From assembly GCA_905221605.1 (NCBI GenBank), contig CAJNDS010002421.1, positions 71,926-135,925 on the forward strand: a stretch of 64,000 nt of DNA, given 5' to 3'. Below, in pieces: positions 29,942 to 39,400 of the stretch. Made by a program: the position numbers and the translations under genes. The notes below the pieces were generated by a model, which saw only the letters and a list, made by a program, of their open reading frames with translations, was not told the origin of the DNA and did no database searches. Each line of letters opens with the position of its first letter. Within the stretch, counting starts at the first letter, position 1. This stretch comes from Symbiodinium natans (lineage: Eukaryota > Sar > Dinophyceae > Suessiales > Symbiodiniaceae).

Positions 29942-30313
29942 ATGGATACCATCACCTTCCTCATCACCCTCGCTGTCAAGCCGGATGCGTGCGACAAGCA
30001 GGTGCGGGAGACCATGGCCCTGTTGGCCAAAAGCGTCCGTGAGAAGCCCGGGGCCCTGTTCTACCAGTCGTACCAGAAGACCGCGGGCAAGTTGGAGTTC
30101 ATTGAGACATTCAAAGACTCCGAAGCTGCGCTCTACCACCTGCGGAACCAGCCCGCTGAACTTGCGGCGACCTGGTTCTCGATGATCGACCTTGAGACGA
30201 TCAGCGTCATCGGGCCAGCCAGTGATGAGCTGAAGGCAGTGCTGGGCGGATACCCCCTTGCGAACAAGCCCGTCTACCACGAGACCATCAGCGGCTTCCC
30301 GCCATCCAGCTGA
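29942..30313 (+). CDS. ABM-domain (antibiotic biosynthesis monooxygenase-like) protein
   Basis: A complete, intronless 123-codon frame, ATG to TGA. The residues fit the dimeric alpha+beta-barrel ABM fold: an opening beta strand (TFLITLAVKPDAC, residues 4-16), a helix with a V-R-E-K-P-G-A-L-F-Y turn (about 33-42), a strand 'KLEFIETFKDSEAALYHL' (about 51-68) with the E-x-x-x-D-x-E-A-x-x-x-H pattern of YgiN-type quinol monooxygenases, and a C-terminal extension ending ETISGFPPSS. Related proteins act on quinones or polyketides without cofactor, or are heme-degrading; substrate here is unknown. No signal peptide or membrane segment. TTTAGGG starts about 10 bases after the stop. It could be intact, a retrogene, or the last exon of a longer gene. 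Confidence 0.72.
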   Translation: MDTITFLITLAVKPDACDKQVRETMALLAKSVREKPGALFYQSYQKTAGKLEFIETFKDSEAALYHLRNQPAELAATWFSMIDLETISVIGPASDELKAVLGGYPLANKPVYHETISGFPPSS

Positions 30314-30377
30314 GGCCCCTTTAGGGTTTAGGGTTTAGGGTGGCCCCCCCCCCCATGCGAAGCTCTCGATCTTTCAG

Positions 30378-30484
30378 TGGCTCCCCCCATTGTCCGCTGG
30401 AACGGCGTGGATAGGCGAAGCAGCGCAGGCTTGGATGTGCACGGAGCGCGCGAAAGGGCTGCGGGAAGCGCCAACATCTTGTGA
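30378..30484 (+). CDS. candidate terminal exon
   Basis: Acceptor GATCTTTCAG ends at 30377. Reads APPIVRWNGVDRRSSAGLDV then HGARERAAGSANIL, TGA at 30482-30484. The opposite-strand frames are shadows. Confidence 0.47.
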
Positions 30485-30569
30485 GCCCATCGCGTACCCA
30501 ACCGCAGCAATGCAAATATCTAAGCTCACACCATGCAAGCACCTCACGCATTGAGGGTTTTTGCCGGTA

Positions 30570-30635
30570 TACCCTAAACCCTAAACCCTAAACCCTAAAC
30601 CCTAAACCTTAAACCCTAAACCCTAAACCCTAAAC
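30570..30635 (+). repeat. CCCTAAA tract
   Basis: Nine units, one CCTTAAA. Confidence 0.95.
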
Positions 30636-30767
30636 TAAAAATTCCCGAAGTACCACAGCGACCCGAGATCTGCTACTCTTGGTCTTTGGGGCCTAGGAGA
30701 GGTTGCCAACCCCCGGAGTCCCCACTCCTTGTGAGTTCGGGCCGGCTCGTTTGGGCTTGGGAGTTGA

Positions 30768-30883
30768 GGGTTAGGGTTTAGGGTTTAGGGTTTAGTAATT
30801 TAGTAATGTAGTAATTCAGTAATTTAGTAACTTAGAGTTTAGGGTTTAGGGTTTAGGGTTTAGGGTTTAGGGCTAGGGTTTCG
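30768..30883 (+). repeat. TTTAGGG tract, with TAGTAATTTAG block
   Basis: TTTAGGG units interrupted by AATTTAGTAA repeats (30798-30835). The LINE begins at its end. Confidence 0.9.
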
Positions 30884-31123
30884 GACCGAGCCTGCTTAAC
30901 AGCAAGCATTGCCGGGACCCCAGGGTTGAATTTAGACCCGTCTGTGGCAGCCATAGGGAGGCACGCGCCGAGCCCTAGCTGGCACCGCAAGCTGCGAGCC
31001 AAGAGAAGCAAGGCGAGAAAGAGGATCACACAGGCTCTTCTCTGTCATCAACCTCCACGTGGAGCGGACCTCAAGAAAGTTACTAGGCATCACGCTGGGC
31101 AACTTCTACTATCCCGTGATTTG

Positions 31124-32239
31124 ATGAGCAGACGTGACTATAAGGACAAGACATGGTCCGGATATGGGCGTCCCTACCAATACTGGTCGGGATCCTGGCA
31201 TGGCAGATGGAACAAGCCCGAGAAGAAGGAGAAGTCAAAGCCAGTCATTGGCTCATACATGGACGCCAAGCCGAATATGGAAGACAATGTGCCAAAGCTC
31301 CAGACACCAGCCAAGGAGGAGAAATTGCCGACAGAGCATGGTGGCGATTTTCTGCGTGCCTTGCAGAAGCAGATTACAACAGCGAGAAAAGCAGAAACCA
31401 AGGCGAGGAAGTTGCAGGAAGAACTTCTGCAGCGCCACGAGAAGTGGCAACAATTCGAAGAAGACATCCGAACAGCTTTCAAGAAAGAGCGGATGAAGTA
31501 CAACACAGACATACAGAAACTCGAGGAAGACCTCAAGGATGCCTTGGAGTCTGCCGAGGAAGCACAGATTCTGCTACGCTCGGTAGCAAAAAGTGGAGCG
31601 CCATGTGGCTCGAGCACCGTGCCGGAGGACATGGATGTCGACCAGAAGAGCAAGGACAACGAAGCTTGGGATACCCTCATAGCTGGAAGGGATGCAGAAG
31701 AAGAGAAGAGCGACAACGAGACCATACAACGTTGGCTCAAACAGGCGTTGGAGGCTTCTCGTTCGGATGTGGATCGTGCAAGAACCAAAGTGCGCGAGGC
31801 CCAGGCCAACAAGGATGCGAGCGAACCACAAAGTCCAGGCAGAGCTGGCGAGCCGAGCACGGCATCCGCAAGCACCGGCCCGTACACGTCTACGTCGCCG
31901 ACTATCACAGATCCCTATTTGGGATCACCTATTCCGATGGCTACCGGAAGGCCTGGCACAGAAAGAACTACTACGACACCAAGACTTCGACACAAGCAGC
32001 AGAACGCCGTCGGTGTGAGACAACCGATCAAGCTGGCGAGCAAACCCTCTGGCCGAGTGCACTCTATCTCCCCACGACATCCGGGCCTTTCGCTGGCGCA
32101 GAAGCTCGACCAGAAGAGAGGCATTGGAGAAGGGGGCCAAAAGGGCGTGATGATGAGTACAATCCTCATAGACGACGATCCGGACTTGGTGAGTCAGCCG
32201 GAGCCTTTGACACCAACGGAGCTTACAACGCTCGAGTGA
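31124..32239 (+). CDS. LINE ORF1 (coiled-coil, probable RNA-binding chaperone)
   Basis: The frame is open from 30926, but the first in-frame ATG is at 31124 (MSRRDYKDK), giving 371 codons to TGA at 32237-32239. After a Tyr/Trp/Arg-rich start (WSGYGRPYQYWSGSWHGRW, about residues 11-29), a long charged helix occupies roughly residues 75-160 with heptad-like spacing (LRALQKQITTARKAETKARK, LEEDLKDALESAEEAQILL), then a Ser/Thr/Pro-rich linker and a basic C-terminal part. A coiled coil flanked by basic, aromatic tracts is the usual plan of LINE ORF1 proteins, which coat the element RNA. No zinc knuckle is visible. The long opposite-strand frame and the overlapping + frame from 31153 are shadows. 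The ORF2 ATG follows 2 bases after the stop. Confidence 0.7.
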   Translation: MSRRDYKDKTWSGYGRPYQYWSGSWHGRWNKPEKKEKSKPVIGSYMDAKPNMEDNVPKLQTPAKEEKLPTEHGGDFLRALQKQITTARKAETKARKLQEELLQRHEKWQQFEEDIRTAFKKERMKYNTDIQKLEEDLKDALESAEEAQILLRSVAKSGAPCGSSTVPEDMDVDQKSKDNEAWDTLIAGRDAEEEKSDNETIQRWLKQALEASRSDVDRARTKVREAQANKDASEPQSPGRAGEPSTASASTGPYTSTSPTITDPYLGSPIPMATGRPGTERTTTTPRLRHKQQNAVGVRQPIKLASKPSGRVHSISPRHPGLSLAQKLDQKRGIGEGGQKGVMMSTILIDDDPDLVSQPEPLTPTELTTLE

Positions 32240-32241
32240 AC

Positions 32242-35200
32242 ATGAAGCTGAAGTATGAGTCCACGACCATTTTGGGTGGAACAAATATATGGCAGCTTGA
32301 ATCTCACCCACTGCAAGTTGTATTTGGGTATTACACTTGTGGGCCTTATAACTGTAAGCAGTGCAAAGTACAGGTGCACTGGCAACAGTCGAGAGATGTT
32401 TTCTCAGCATTCTGGTGCTTGCAACTGGAACAAAGATGCGCGTATGCAGGAATGGAAACTGCCCTTTCGGCCTTGGTATGTTTTCAGACTGATATACATC
32501 AAAATGGAACAGATGGGATGGAAGCCTGGTCATTATGGTCCCTTTCGGCCTTGGACTATGACCAGTGTGACCCATTGCGTATGAGTACCTACACTGCATT
32601 GCTGAAACTTTCGAGGCTTGGCGGCGCTACACAAGCGGTCTCCCTCTGCAACTGCAATGGCAATGTGCAAGCATTTAACATGGGACTATTCAGCTCAGTG
32701 AGGCCAATGCCCTTACTGCTGATGGAGACCCAGGAACAGCATGGTCAACTTGATGCGGAGCCGCTTTCGTCCTTGGACTCCGAACAAATCGGAATAGCTG
32801 ACCTGGCTGCTACAGCATCTTGGAAAAGACGGTGGAAACCATTTCCTTGGTGTTGCGAAGATCTGATGGGTTGGATGTTCAAATGGCTTGCTGCTTCCAT
32901 TCAGAACTGGTATACCTGGCAATTTCTATGGGCATTGACACTCTCGAGCAACGCCCTGCTGGGAGCAGCTCTGCTACATGCCCTTTTCCATGCAGTATGG
33001 CTAAAAGGAGGACGATGCAACGCAGATCCCCTGATCAGAGGTGGTCGAAGAATCACTGGACGAAATTTGAATCTGCTACTTGCACTGTCCTTCACGAAGC
33101 CCGCTGGAGCTATGATTGGGAGCAACTGTGACCATAATAGATGGACAGCCAAACCGACAACCACTCCTGACGCTAGCAGGAATGATGACATCTCTTTTCT
33201 ACGATGGCAGACTGGAGATTTTTTTCCAGATGATGTAGCTAGCTGCTGGCGAATATTTGGAGAAGCTGAGACACAGACCCTCGCTGCAAATAGGCCAGAG
33301 CAGGAAGATCCACCGCCAACAGAGCCGCGACCGCCGCTGCCTGCAATCTATGGAAACGGTTCCTTGAATGATGATGACGACTCCTCTAGTGAAACTGACA
33401 CGAGTCGTACCAGAACACCTCCACCTCGTCCCGGCAATGAAGACCAGAACGACCACGACACTGACTCCAGGCAGTCCCAAAGCGAAGGCAGCCAACTACG
33501 TCGTGATATGGAGAGCTGGAATTGCGATACACTTCTGCGCGTGTCGCCGAAAGAGATGTGGATCGAAGCATGTGGTAATCTCCGATGTTTCTTGGATGGA
33601 TGTGTGACAATGGAGCAGACAAGCATACAACAGCCTGAATCCCACATCTTGAACCTATCCGAGCTTGTTGGACCAGTTGGCTATGACATTTCTGGAGAAC
33701 CAGGGCCAAAAATGGTCGATGCCAAAGCGGCAGCGCAGTTGTTTATACCATGGAGCGTCAACTGGCGACAGAATCTCCCTGACGAAGCTGAGCTCCATGA
33801 ATCCACAAAGCAGGCCTGTGCTGGCCTCTGCCCGCTCCAGAACACATGCCAAGATGACCAACTTCATGTGGAAATCTACTCGGATGGCTCTTTCAGTGGA
33901 AATGCAAACTGTGGTTGGGGAGTTGCAGTCGTTGTCCATGGCGAAAGCACTGGATGCATCTCCCTTATCACCACCATTGCCGGCAAAGTCCCCGTCAGTG
34001 AATCTGATCCTTTCTTCCTTGGAGCAGATGAATATGGTGCCAGCCAAGCAGAACGGACAGCGCTGATATGGGGAGCCCTTTGGGCCCTCCAAGACCACAA
34101 CATCACACCGTGGGCCAAGCTGACCTTCGTCTTCGACAACACAGCAGCCGGTTTTTCAGCTGGTGGCCTCTGGAAGTTGGGGGAGGATCGCCTGTCCAGA
34201 AACATGCGAGGAGTACATCAACTACTTGCTACATATCGTATGCCATGGATTGTTAACTACCGACATCAAAAAAGCCATCAAGGTCACCCCTGGAATGAAT
34301 TGGCAGACGTCCTGGCAGGACGTGCGGCAAAGGGCCTAGCAGGGGCGACAGAACCGCCCGTCCTGATTGCTTCAACGCTACAAGAAGCGGGACCAGAATG
34401 GCTATGGGTACTGGCGTCCCCTGCGATTACCAATGTCATGCCTATTGATGGGTCGGGAGCAATTCGATGGACGGAAAATCAATGGAAGCAATCTGGCCCA
34501 GCGATTTCATCCAAGGAGCTGATCCCATGTACGACAACTACTCTCAAAGGCGAGCGGGCTCAAATTAGAACGAGTTGTGTCACCGCCAACACACAGGGTA
34601 TGTGCAACAAATACCCATTCTTCGAAGAGCAACTCCTTGACAGCTTCAACGTTGTTTGCCTCCAGGAGTCCAAGATGAAGGAGGGCTTCACCGAATCCTC
34701 CCGATTTCTTCGCTACGCTTCGCCTTCCAACAATGTCTGGGGATGTGAAATATGGCTCAACAAAATCTGGGGAATTGGACAGACAGCTGGAAAACCGCTC
34801 TTGATTGGCCGAGACGATGTTCGTGTCTTGATGTCAAAGCCCCGGATTCTGGCCATCGCTATAGACACCTCCTTGGCCAAATGCATCATATTGTCGGCCC
34901 ATTGCCCACATCAACTAAGACCTCATACAAAAAAAATTTCCTTCTTCAATGACCTGGATGAATTGGCTGCGATGTTTGCGACCTATTCTTTGGTTCTCAT
35001 CGGTATTGACCTAAACGGACGCGTGCCGGGCCAATTTGGATATGCCACGGGGACTATCGAAACGGACCCTCCGGATGAAATTGGTGAAAAATTTGCTGCC
35101 TGGGTTGATCAACAAGCCTTGGCAAATACCATCAACTTTCGAAGATGTGCATTCTGGACAGGAGCACACCTGGAGGCATACTTCCGGCAGCACCGCACGC

Positions 35201-35319
35201 CTGGACTATATATGTCTTGGAGGAAAGAGTTGGACGAGAGCGTGCCAATCATGGATCGCCCAGGACTTCGACCTGGGCAACAAACAGGAGGATCATTTCC
35301 CTCTCGCCTTGACTCTTGA
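32242..35319 (+). CDS. LINE ORF2, first part: RNase H and AP-like endonuclease N part (frameshifted)
   Basis: ATG at 32242 begins 2 bases after the ORF1 stop (TGAacATG), suggesting termination-reinitiation. About 540 residues without a recognised domain come first, with Cys-rich (YYTCGPYNCKQCK) and hydrophobic stretches. An RNase H domain follows at about 543-695: D548 in SDGSFSG, E604 in AERTAL, D632 in FDNTAA, and D689 in HPWNELADVLA. Then the endonuclease/exonuclease/phosphatase fold begins (about 775-960): N in TANTQG, E809 in LQESK, and D923/N925 in IDLNG. The frame runs out of homology near base 35135; the remaining endonuclease motifs are in the next frame. RNase H before the endonuclease is an uncommon order. 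Acts in target-primed reverse transcription in the nucleus. Confidence 0.78.
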   Translation: MKLKYESTTILGGTNIWQLESHPLQVVFGYYTCGPYNCKQCKVQVHWQQSRDVFSAFWCLQLEQRCAYAGMETALSALVCFQTDIHQNGTDGMEAWSLWSLSALDYDQCDPLRMSTYTALLKLSRLGGATQAVSLCNCNGNVQAFNMGLFSSVRPMPLLLMETQEQHGQLDAEPLSSLDSEQIGIADLAATASWKRRWKPFPWCCEDLMGWMFKWLAASIQNWYTWQFLWALTLSSNALLGAALLHALFHAVWLKGGRCNADPLIRGGRRITGRNLNLLLALSFTKPAGAMIGSNCDHNRWTAKPTTTPDASRNDDISFLRWQTGDFFPDDVASCWRIFGEAETQTLAANRPEQEDPPPTEPRPPLPAIYGNGSLNDDDDSSSETDTSRTRTPPPRPGNEDQNDHDTDSRQSQSEGSQLRRDMESWNCDTLLRVSPKEMWIEACGNLRCFLDGCVTMEQTSIQQPESHILNLSELVGPVGYDISGEPGPKMVDAKAAAQLFIPWSVNWRQNLPDEAELHESTKQACAGLCPLQNTCQDDQLHVEIYSDGSFSGNANCGWGVAVVVHGESTGCISLITTIAGKVPVSESDPFFLGADEYGASQAERTALIWGALWALQDHNITPWAKLTFVFDNTAAGFSAGGLWKLGEDRLSRNMRGVHQLLATYRMPWIVNYRHQKSHQGHPWNELADVLAGRAAKGLAGATEPPVLIASTLQEAGPEWLWVLASPAITNVMPIDGSGAIRWTENQWKQSGPAISSKELIPCTTTTLKGERAQIRTSCVTANTQGMCNKYPFFEEQLLDSFNVVCLQESKMKEGFTESSRFLRYASPSNNVWGCEIWLNKIWGIGQTAGKPLLIGRDDVRVLMSKPRILAIAIDTSLAKCIILSAHCPHQLRPHTKKISFFNDLDELAAMFATYSLVLIGIDLNGRVPGQFGYATGTIETDPPDEIGEKFAAWVDQQALANTINFRRCAFWTGAHLEAYFRQHRTPGLYMSWRKELDESVPIMDRPGLRPGQQTGGSFPSRLDS

Positions 35320-38300
35320 CTGGCAATCCAATATTGCTGGACCAGAGACAAGAATACAGCGGAAGCGAATAGACAAAGCCAAGCTGAAGAGCCCACAGGG
35401 TGCAAAGATCCTGCAAACAGAATTGGCTGGCTTCCATGGTCCTGCCTGGCAAGCAGACATTGATGTTCACTGCCGATGTTTGGAGATGAAATTGCATCAG
35501 GTAATTGATGAGCATTTTATTGCACCATCCAATGGACCAAGAGCCACGTACATCACAGCTGCGACTTGGGATCTTCGTTGTACCAGACTGGCGCTGAAGC
35601 GGCGGGTTCACATGACGAGTTGGGACAAGAAATGGATAGCCATACAAGCTGCGTTCCAGAAATGGCGCACTGGGACGGATCTGCTCAGCCAATGGTGGCA
35701 CAAACGAGACCTCCTCTATGATGTCTACGCAGCTGCATTGTCCTTTTCGGGCTGGAGGTTGAAACAACAACTCCAGCAAGACAAAAACGCATACCTTGCT
35801 GATGTTGCAAAGGCATATGGCGGGCTCAATGGTTCTGACATCCAGAAGAAGCTCAAATCCGCTGGTATTGGGCGAAGAAGCAGAGCGACTGGCACCAAGA
35901 ACCTCAGCCACATTCACGGACATGATGATGGACGGACACGAAGAGAAGAATTGGACACCCTATGGTTGGACCATTTCTCGAAACAAGAGATGGGGCAAGT
36001 CATGACCATTGATACATTCCTACAGGAGGCTGCGTCCAATACAGTGCCTATTGACGAGCTGTACATGGATGTTGACTTGGTGCCAACTTGCAATGAGGTA
36101 GAACGACTCTGCCAGTCCACTGCTACTGGCAAGGCTCCTGGCCTTGACAATCTGCCTGGCGAACTTTTCTGCGCCGCGCCGCAAGCGCTGGCGAGGTTTT
36201 ACCAACCCCTGATGGCCAAGGCTATTCTGGCCATTCGGCAACCGATCCAGTGGCGTGGCGGCCTGCTGCACGACTGCTACAAAGGAGCCGGAAGCGCCAC
36301 GGACCCAGATTCGTACCGCTCCCTCTTCGTCTCCTCTGTTGCAGGCAAAATGTATCATCGGCATCTACGCCAGAGACTTGGCAACTTCGCTGCTGACAAC
36401 CTGGCAGACCTCCACCTAGGAGCTAAAAAAGGCGCTCCTGTAACCCTGGCGGCGCTGTCAGCCCTGCTGTTGACCAAATACTGCAAGGCGGACAAATGGT
36501 CATATGGATTGCTCTTCCTGGACATCAAATCAGCGTACTATAGAGTGGTGCGTGAACTTGCAGTTGGCCCTTTGGCGGACGACAGTACGATCATCAGGAT
36601 TTTCCAAAGATTTGGGCTTGAAGCAGGAGACCTTCATGATCTGATGCAAACCATTAAGGATGGAGGCGTCTTTGCAGAATGCCACATGAGCAGCCATCTT
36701 AGGCACCTGGCTAAGGACCTCATGCACAACTCCTGGTTTGTAACACCGTACAGCAAGGGCAACTGCCTCAGTCGCACCGTCACAGGATCGCGGCCTGGAG
36801 AAACGTGGGCGGATTTGATCTTTTCATTTATCTTCAAGCGAGTCTTGGAAAGTGTGAGACAATATGCGACAGATGATGGCGCACTTCTTCAGCTGCCCTT
36901 CTCTGGTGAGCAGATGCCATGGGGGGTGCAGCAACAAGAAATGGTGGCTTTCCTTGCAGCAGCATGGGCTGACGATGCAGTCTTTCCTACGGCCGGCAAA
37001 GATGCACACGATATGGTCCAACAAATGCAGACCACTGCCAAGGCGGTGATGAGAGCATGTTTGGCGCATGGACTGGAGCCTAATCTAAAGCCGGGAAAGA
37101 CTTCAATCCTTCTATGTCTCCGAGGCCGAGGTTCCAGAAAAACAGCAACCGAGTTCTTTGGGGATGGCGGCAAAAGCCTGGTTTGTACAAATGCGCAGGG
37201 TGAATTTCGCATCCCCGTGGTCCCACAATATAAACATCTGGGCGGTGTTCTGGATCATGGTGGTGATGGAATTGCTGAAGCAAGACGCAGAGCAGCTGTT
37301 GCCTCAGCTGCTTTTGAGGCCAAAGCTAAGCAGCTCTTCCTGAACAGCCATATCGACAAAGAGACCCGCTACAAGCTGTTCCCTGGAACTGTTGTCTCTA
37401 CCTATTTCAACCTGGGCCTTTGGACCCCATTCGGAAAGGCGTGGGACATTCTCAGCAAATCATTTTCCAAATTGGCCAGGAAACTCCTGCGGCCAGATGT
37501 GGACAGAGACAACTTCTTCCGACTCCCCCCGGCGGTCGTGTTTGAAAAAACTGGAATCTATCCCCTCGAGATATATGCGGCTCAAAGACGGATTGGCTTG
37601 CTGAGAGGAATCATCATGGCTGGTGGAGATGTGTCATGGGCCTTGTTACAAACCGAGCGGCAATGGGTCCAGCAACTACAGATGGATTTTCACACAGTGC
37701 TGCCTTGCGCTGACAGACGGCCAGACTTCACACCTGCAACTTGGCCACTCTGGTGGCACCTCCTCAAGTCCGACTACGACAAGGTCAAAGATGGATACAA
37801 GAAAGGGGCTGCGTCTGCTTTCAAACAGTACCTGGCCAGAGAAGCTGTCAGGCTTCACCTGGCCCAGATGCATCGTGAAGCATATCGCTGTACTGGATAC
37901 TTTCGTTCAGAGTACCCCTGGGTCTGCGCACCTTGTAGCAAAGGATTTGGGACGAAAGCAGGATTGGCAACGCATTTTTTTGCAGTACACGGTAGGCGTG
38001 CAGCATACCGATATACAGCCAGTGGATCTGTGTGCCGAAGCTGTGGTCGTGATTTTCATGGATACCCGCGGCTGCTTTTACACTTGCGTGCATCGGTGAA
38101 ATGTGTGATGACCCTACGGTCCCAGGGTCATCTACTGCCAACACCGCATCCTGGAATAGACAGCAGATTCTGGCGGCAAGCTTGTACCGACCAGTACAAT
38201 CCTGCACCTCCGAGACAGGTGCAACCACCAGTGCCATTTCCGGAAGCAGCAGCAGTGATGATGCATGAGATCGTGGACCAAGCATACTATGACATTTGCA

Positions 38301-38893
38301 ACCTGTTCTTGGACCTAGGCGAGTTTGATGACCAGATCGATGGCCACGCTTTCCTCCTTGAGGCCTTTGCGAAGTTTCCCCTATTTCCAGCAGAATGTTT
38401 CCGAATAGCTGCAAGGATAAGGGAGGACCTGCGTCAGCTGAAAGAGGCGCAAGTCGTGGCTATCTGGCCAATTGAACAGTACAACTGGATGATGGACAGC
38501 TTGCAGGAGTTTGAGGACCGCTTCACAGGATTTGCATTCGATGAAACAGATGAGATGATTCTGGATGATCTAGGCGCTTTCACGCTGGATACAGACTGGC
38601 ATGCGATGATTAGACATCTGGATAGGCAGAGGCCATCGCAGGTGACCCCTGAAGTTACATTTCGGCTGAGCTGTGATTGGGAAGCAGGCTTTTCACAACC
38701 CAGTAATGTAATGGATGTGCCTGCCCTGTGTGAGGTCTCGCACTCTGCCAAACTTTTGAGAAGAGTTTGGGGGCGCATCGTACAGGGGTATCCAACATAC
38801 CTAGCAGCCCCAGCGACCTTCCGACAACATGCGCTTTTTGCGCCTTTCAAGGCGGCTGCTGAAGGGCATCGCCTTTACATCATTGCAACATAA
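35036..38893 (+). CDS. LINE ORF2, second part: endonuclease C part, reverse transcriptase, zinc fingers
   Basis: This frame overlaps the previous one. Real coding probably starts near 35135, not at the ATG at 35036. Residues 50-60 hold RLDYI (D57) and 84-92 hold QEDHFPL (H87), the last AP-endonuclease motifs. The reverse transcriptase spans about 330-800: fingers motif TGKAPGLDNLPGELF, motif A with D496 (FLDIKSAYY), motif B (GSRPGETWADLIFSFIF), motif C with D646/D647 (AWADDAV), and motif D/E region PQYKHLGGVLD. The tail (about 955-1025) has two zinc-finger-like units: C-x2-C...H-x4-H (CAPCSKGF) and C-x2-C...H (CRSCGRDF). TAA at 38891. All catalytic residues are present, so only the frameshift appears to break it. 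Confidence 0.8.
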   Translation: MDMPRGLSKRTLRMKLVKNLLPGLINKPWQIPSTFEDVHSGQEHTWRHTSGSTARLDYICLGGKSWTRACQSWIAQDFDLGNKQEDHFPLALTLDWQSNIAGPETRIQRKRIDKAKLKSPQGAKILQTELAGFHGPAWQADIDVHCRCLEMKLHQVIDEHFIAPSNGPRATYITAATWDLRCTRLALKRRVHMTSWDKKWIAIQAAFQKWRTGTDLLSQWWHKRDLLYDVYAAALSFSGWRLKQQLQQDKNAYLADVAKAYGGLNGSDIQKKLKSAGIGRRSRATGTKNLSHIHGHDDGRTRREELDTLWLDHFSKQEMGQVMTIDTFLQEAASNTVPIDELYMDVDLVPTCNEVERLCQSTATGKAPGLDNLPGELFCAAPQALARFYQPLMAKAILAIRQPIQWRGGLLHDCYKGAGSATDPDSYRSLFVSSVAGKMYHRHLRQRLGNFAADNLADLHLGAKKGAPVTLAALSALLLTKYCKADKWSYGLLFLDIKSAYYRVVRELAVGPLADDSTIIRIFQRFGLEAGDLHDLMQTIKDGGVFAECHMSSHLRHLAKDLMHNSWFVTPYSKGNCLSRTVTGSRPGETWADLIFSFIFKRVLESVRQYATDDGALLQLPFSGEQMPWGVQQQEMVAFLAAAWADDAVFPTAGKDAHDMVQQMQTTAKAVMRACLAHGLEPNLKPGKTSILLCLRGRGSRKTATEFFGDGGKSLVCTNAQGEFRIPVVPQYKHLGGVLDHGGDGIAEARRRAAVASAAFEAKAKQLFLNSHIDKETRYKLFPGTVVSTYFNLGLWTPFGKAWDILSKSFSKLARKLLRPDVDRDNFFRLPPAVVFEKTGIYPLEIYAAQRRIGLLRGIIMAGGDVSWALLQTERQWVQQLQMDFHTVLPCADRRPDFTPATWPLWWHLLKSDYDKVKDGYKKGAASAFKQYLAREAVRLHLAQMHREAYRCTGYFRSEYPWVCAPCSKGFGTKAGLATHFFAVHGRRAAYRYTASGSVCRSCGRDFHGYPRLLLHLRASVKCVMTLRSQGHLLPTPHPGIDSRFWRQACTDQYNPAPPRQVQPPVPFPEAAAVMMHEIVDQAYYDICNLFLDLGEFDDQIDGHAFLLEAFAKFPLFPAECFRIAARIREDLRQLKEAQVVAIWPIEQYNWMMDSLQEFEDRFTGFAFDETDEMILDDLGAFTLDTDWHAMIRHLDRQRPSQVTPEVTFRLSCDWEAGFSQPSNVMDVPALCEVSHSAKLLRRVWGRIVQGYPTYLAAPATFRQHALFAPFKAAAEGHRLYIIAT

Positions 38894-38938
38894 TTAGAGC
38901 AGCGACATCACTAACAGTCTGGAACAAGGGAACAAGGG

Positions 38939-39260
38939 TTTAGGGCTTAGGGACACCCCCGAAACGGATCACGAGTTGAAGCCCTAAACTCTCCTCTTTT
39001 CGGAGACTGCCCTATCACTAGGGTTTAGGGTTTAGGGTTTAGGGTTTAGGGTTTAAGGTTTAGGGTTTAGGGTTCATAGGTTCAGGGTTCGTAGGTTCAG
39101 GGTGCGCAGGGCTTTAGGGTTCATAGGTTTAGGGGTTAAAGGCTTAGGGGTTTCATAGGTTCAGGGTTAAGGGTTCATAGGTTCACAGGTTCACAGGTTC
39201 ACAGGTTCACAGGTTCATAGGTTCATAGATTCATAGGTTCACAGGTCTCGGGTTTCGGGT
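38939..39260 (+). repeat. TTTAGGG tract and GGTTCATA/GGTTCACA variant array
   Basis: After a short 'TTTAGGGCTTAGGG' link and about 60 unique bases, TTTAGGG (39018-39070) grades into AGGTTCATAGGTTCACA units up to about 39245. Confidence 0.92.
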
Positions 39261-39309
39261 TTCGGGCTCATAGGCTTCGTAGGTCCTCACTTTGACACTT
39301 GGGCATCCG

Positions 39310-39400
39310 CTGAGGAACCTTCACGTGGATCTCGAGCGAGCACGCAACGAGTTCCACTACCTGCGAGAGATGACCACCAGGCTCATAGACGTTGGGAAAC
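39310..39400 (+). CDS. candidate coding exon, coiled coil
   Basis: Reads LRNLHVDLERARNEFHYLRE then MTTRLIDVGK before CCCTAAG. Clear heptad spacing. Acceptor not obvious. Confidence 0.42.

Larger units (their letters stand above)
30884..38938 (+). mobile_element. LINE-type non-LTR retrotransposon, about 8 kb
   Basis: The block between TTTAGGG tracts carries ORF1 (coiled coil) and ORF2 (RNase H, AP-like endonuclease, RT, C2H2-type zinc fingers). The 3' end after the ORF2 stop is 45 bases, closing with two copies of AACAAGGG that flow into TTTAGGG. There is no poly(A), no LTR and no clear target duplication, but duplications would be invisible inside a heptamer array. Exact 5' end is uncertain. 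Confidence 0.82.

Noticed and set aside
31174-31908. 244-codon frame opposite LINE ORF1
   Set aside because: Shadow of ORF1; no domain, and the + strand frame has the coiled coil and fits the element.
31153-32241. + strand frame joined to ORF2 upstream of 32242
   Set aside because: Overlaps ORF1 in another frame; the ATG at 32242 beside the ORF1 stop is the likelier start.
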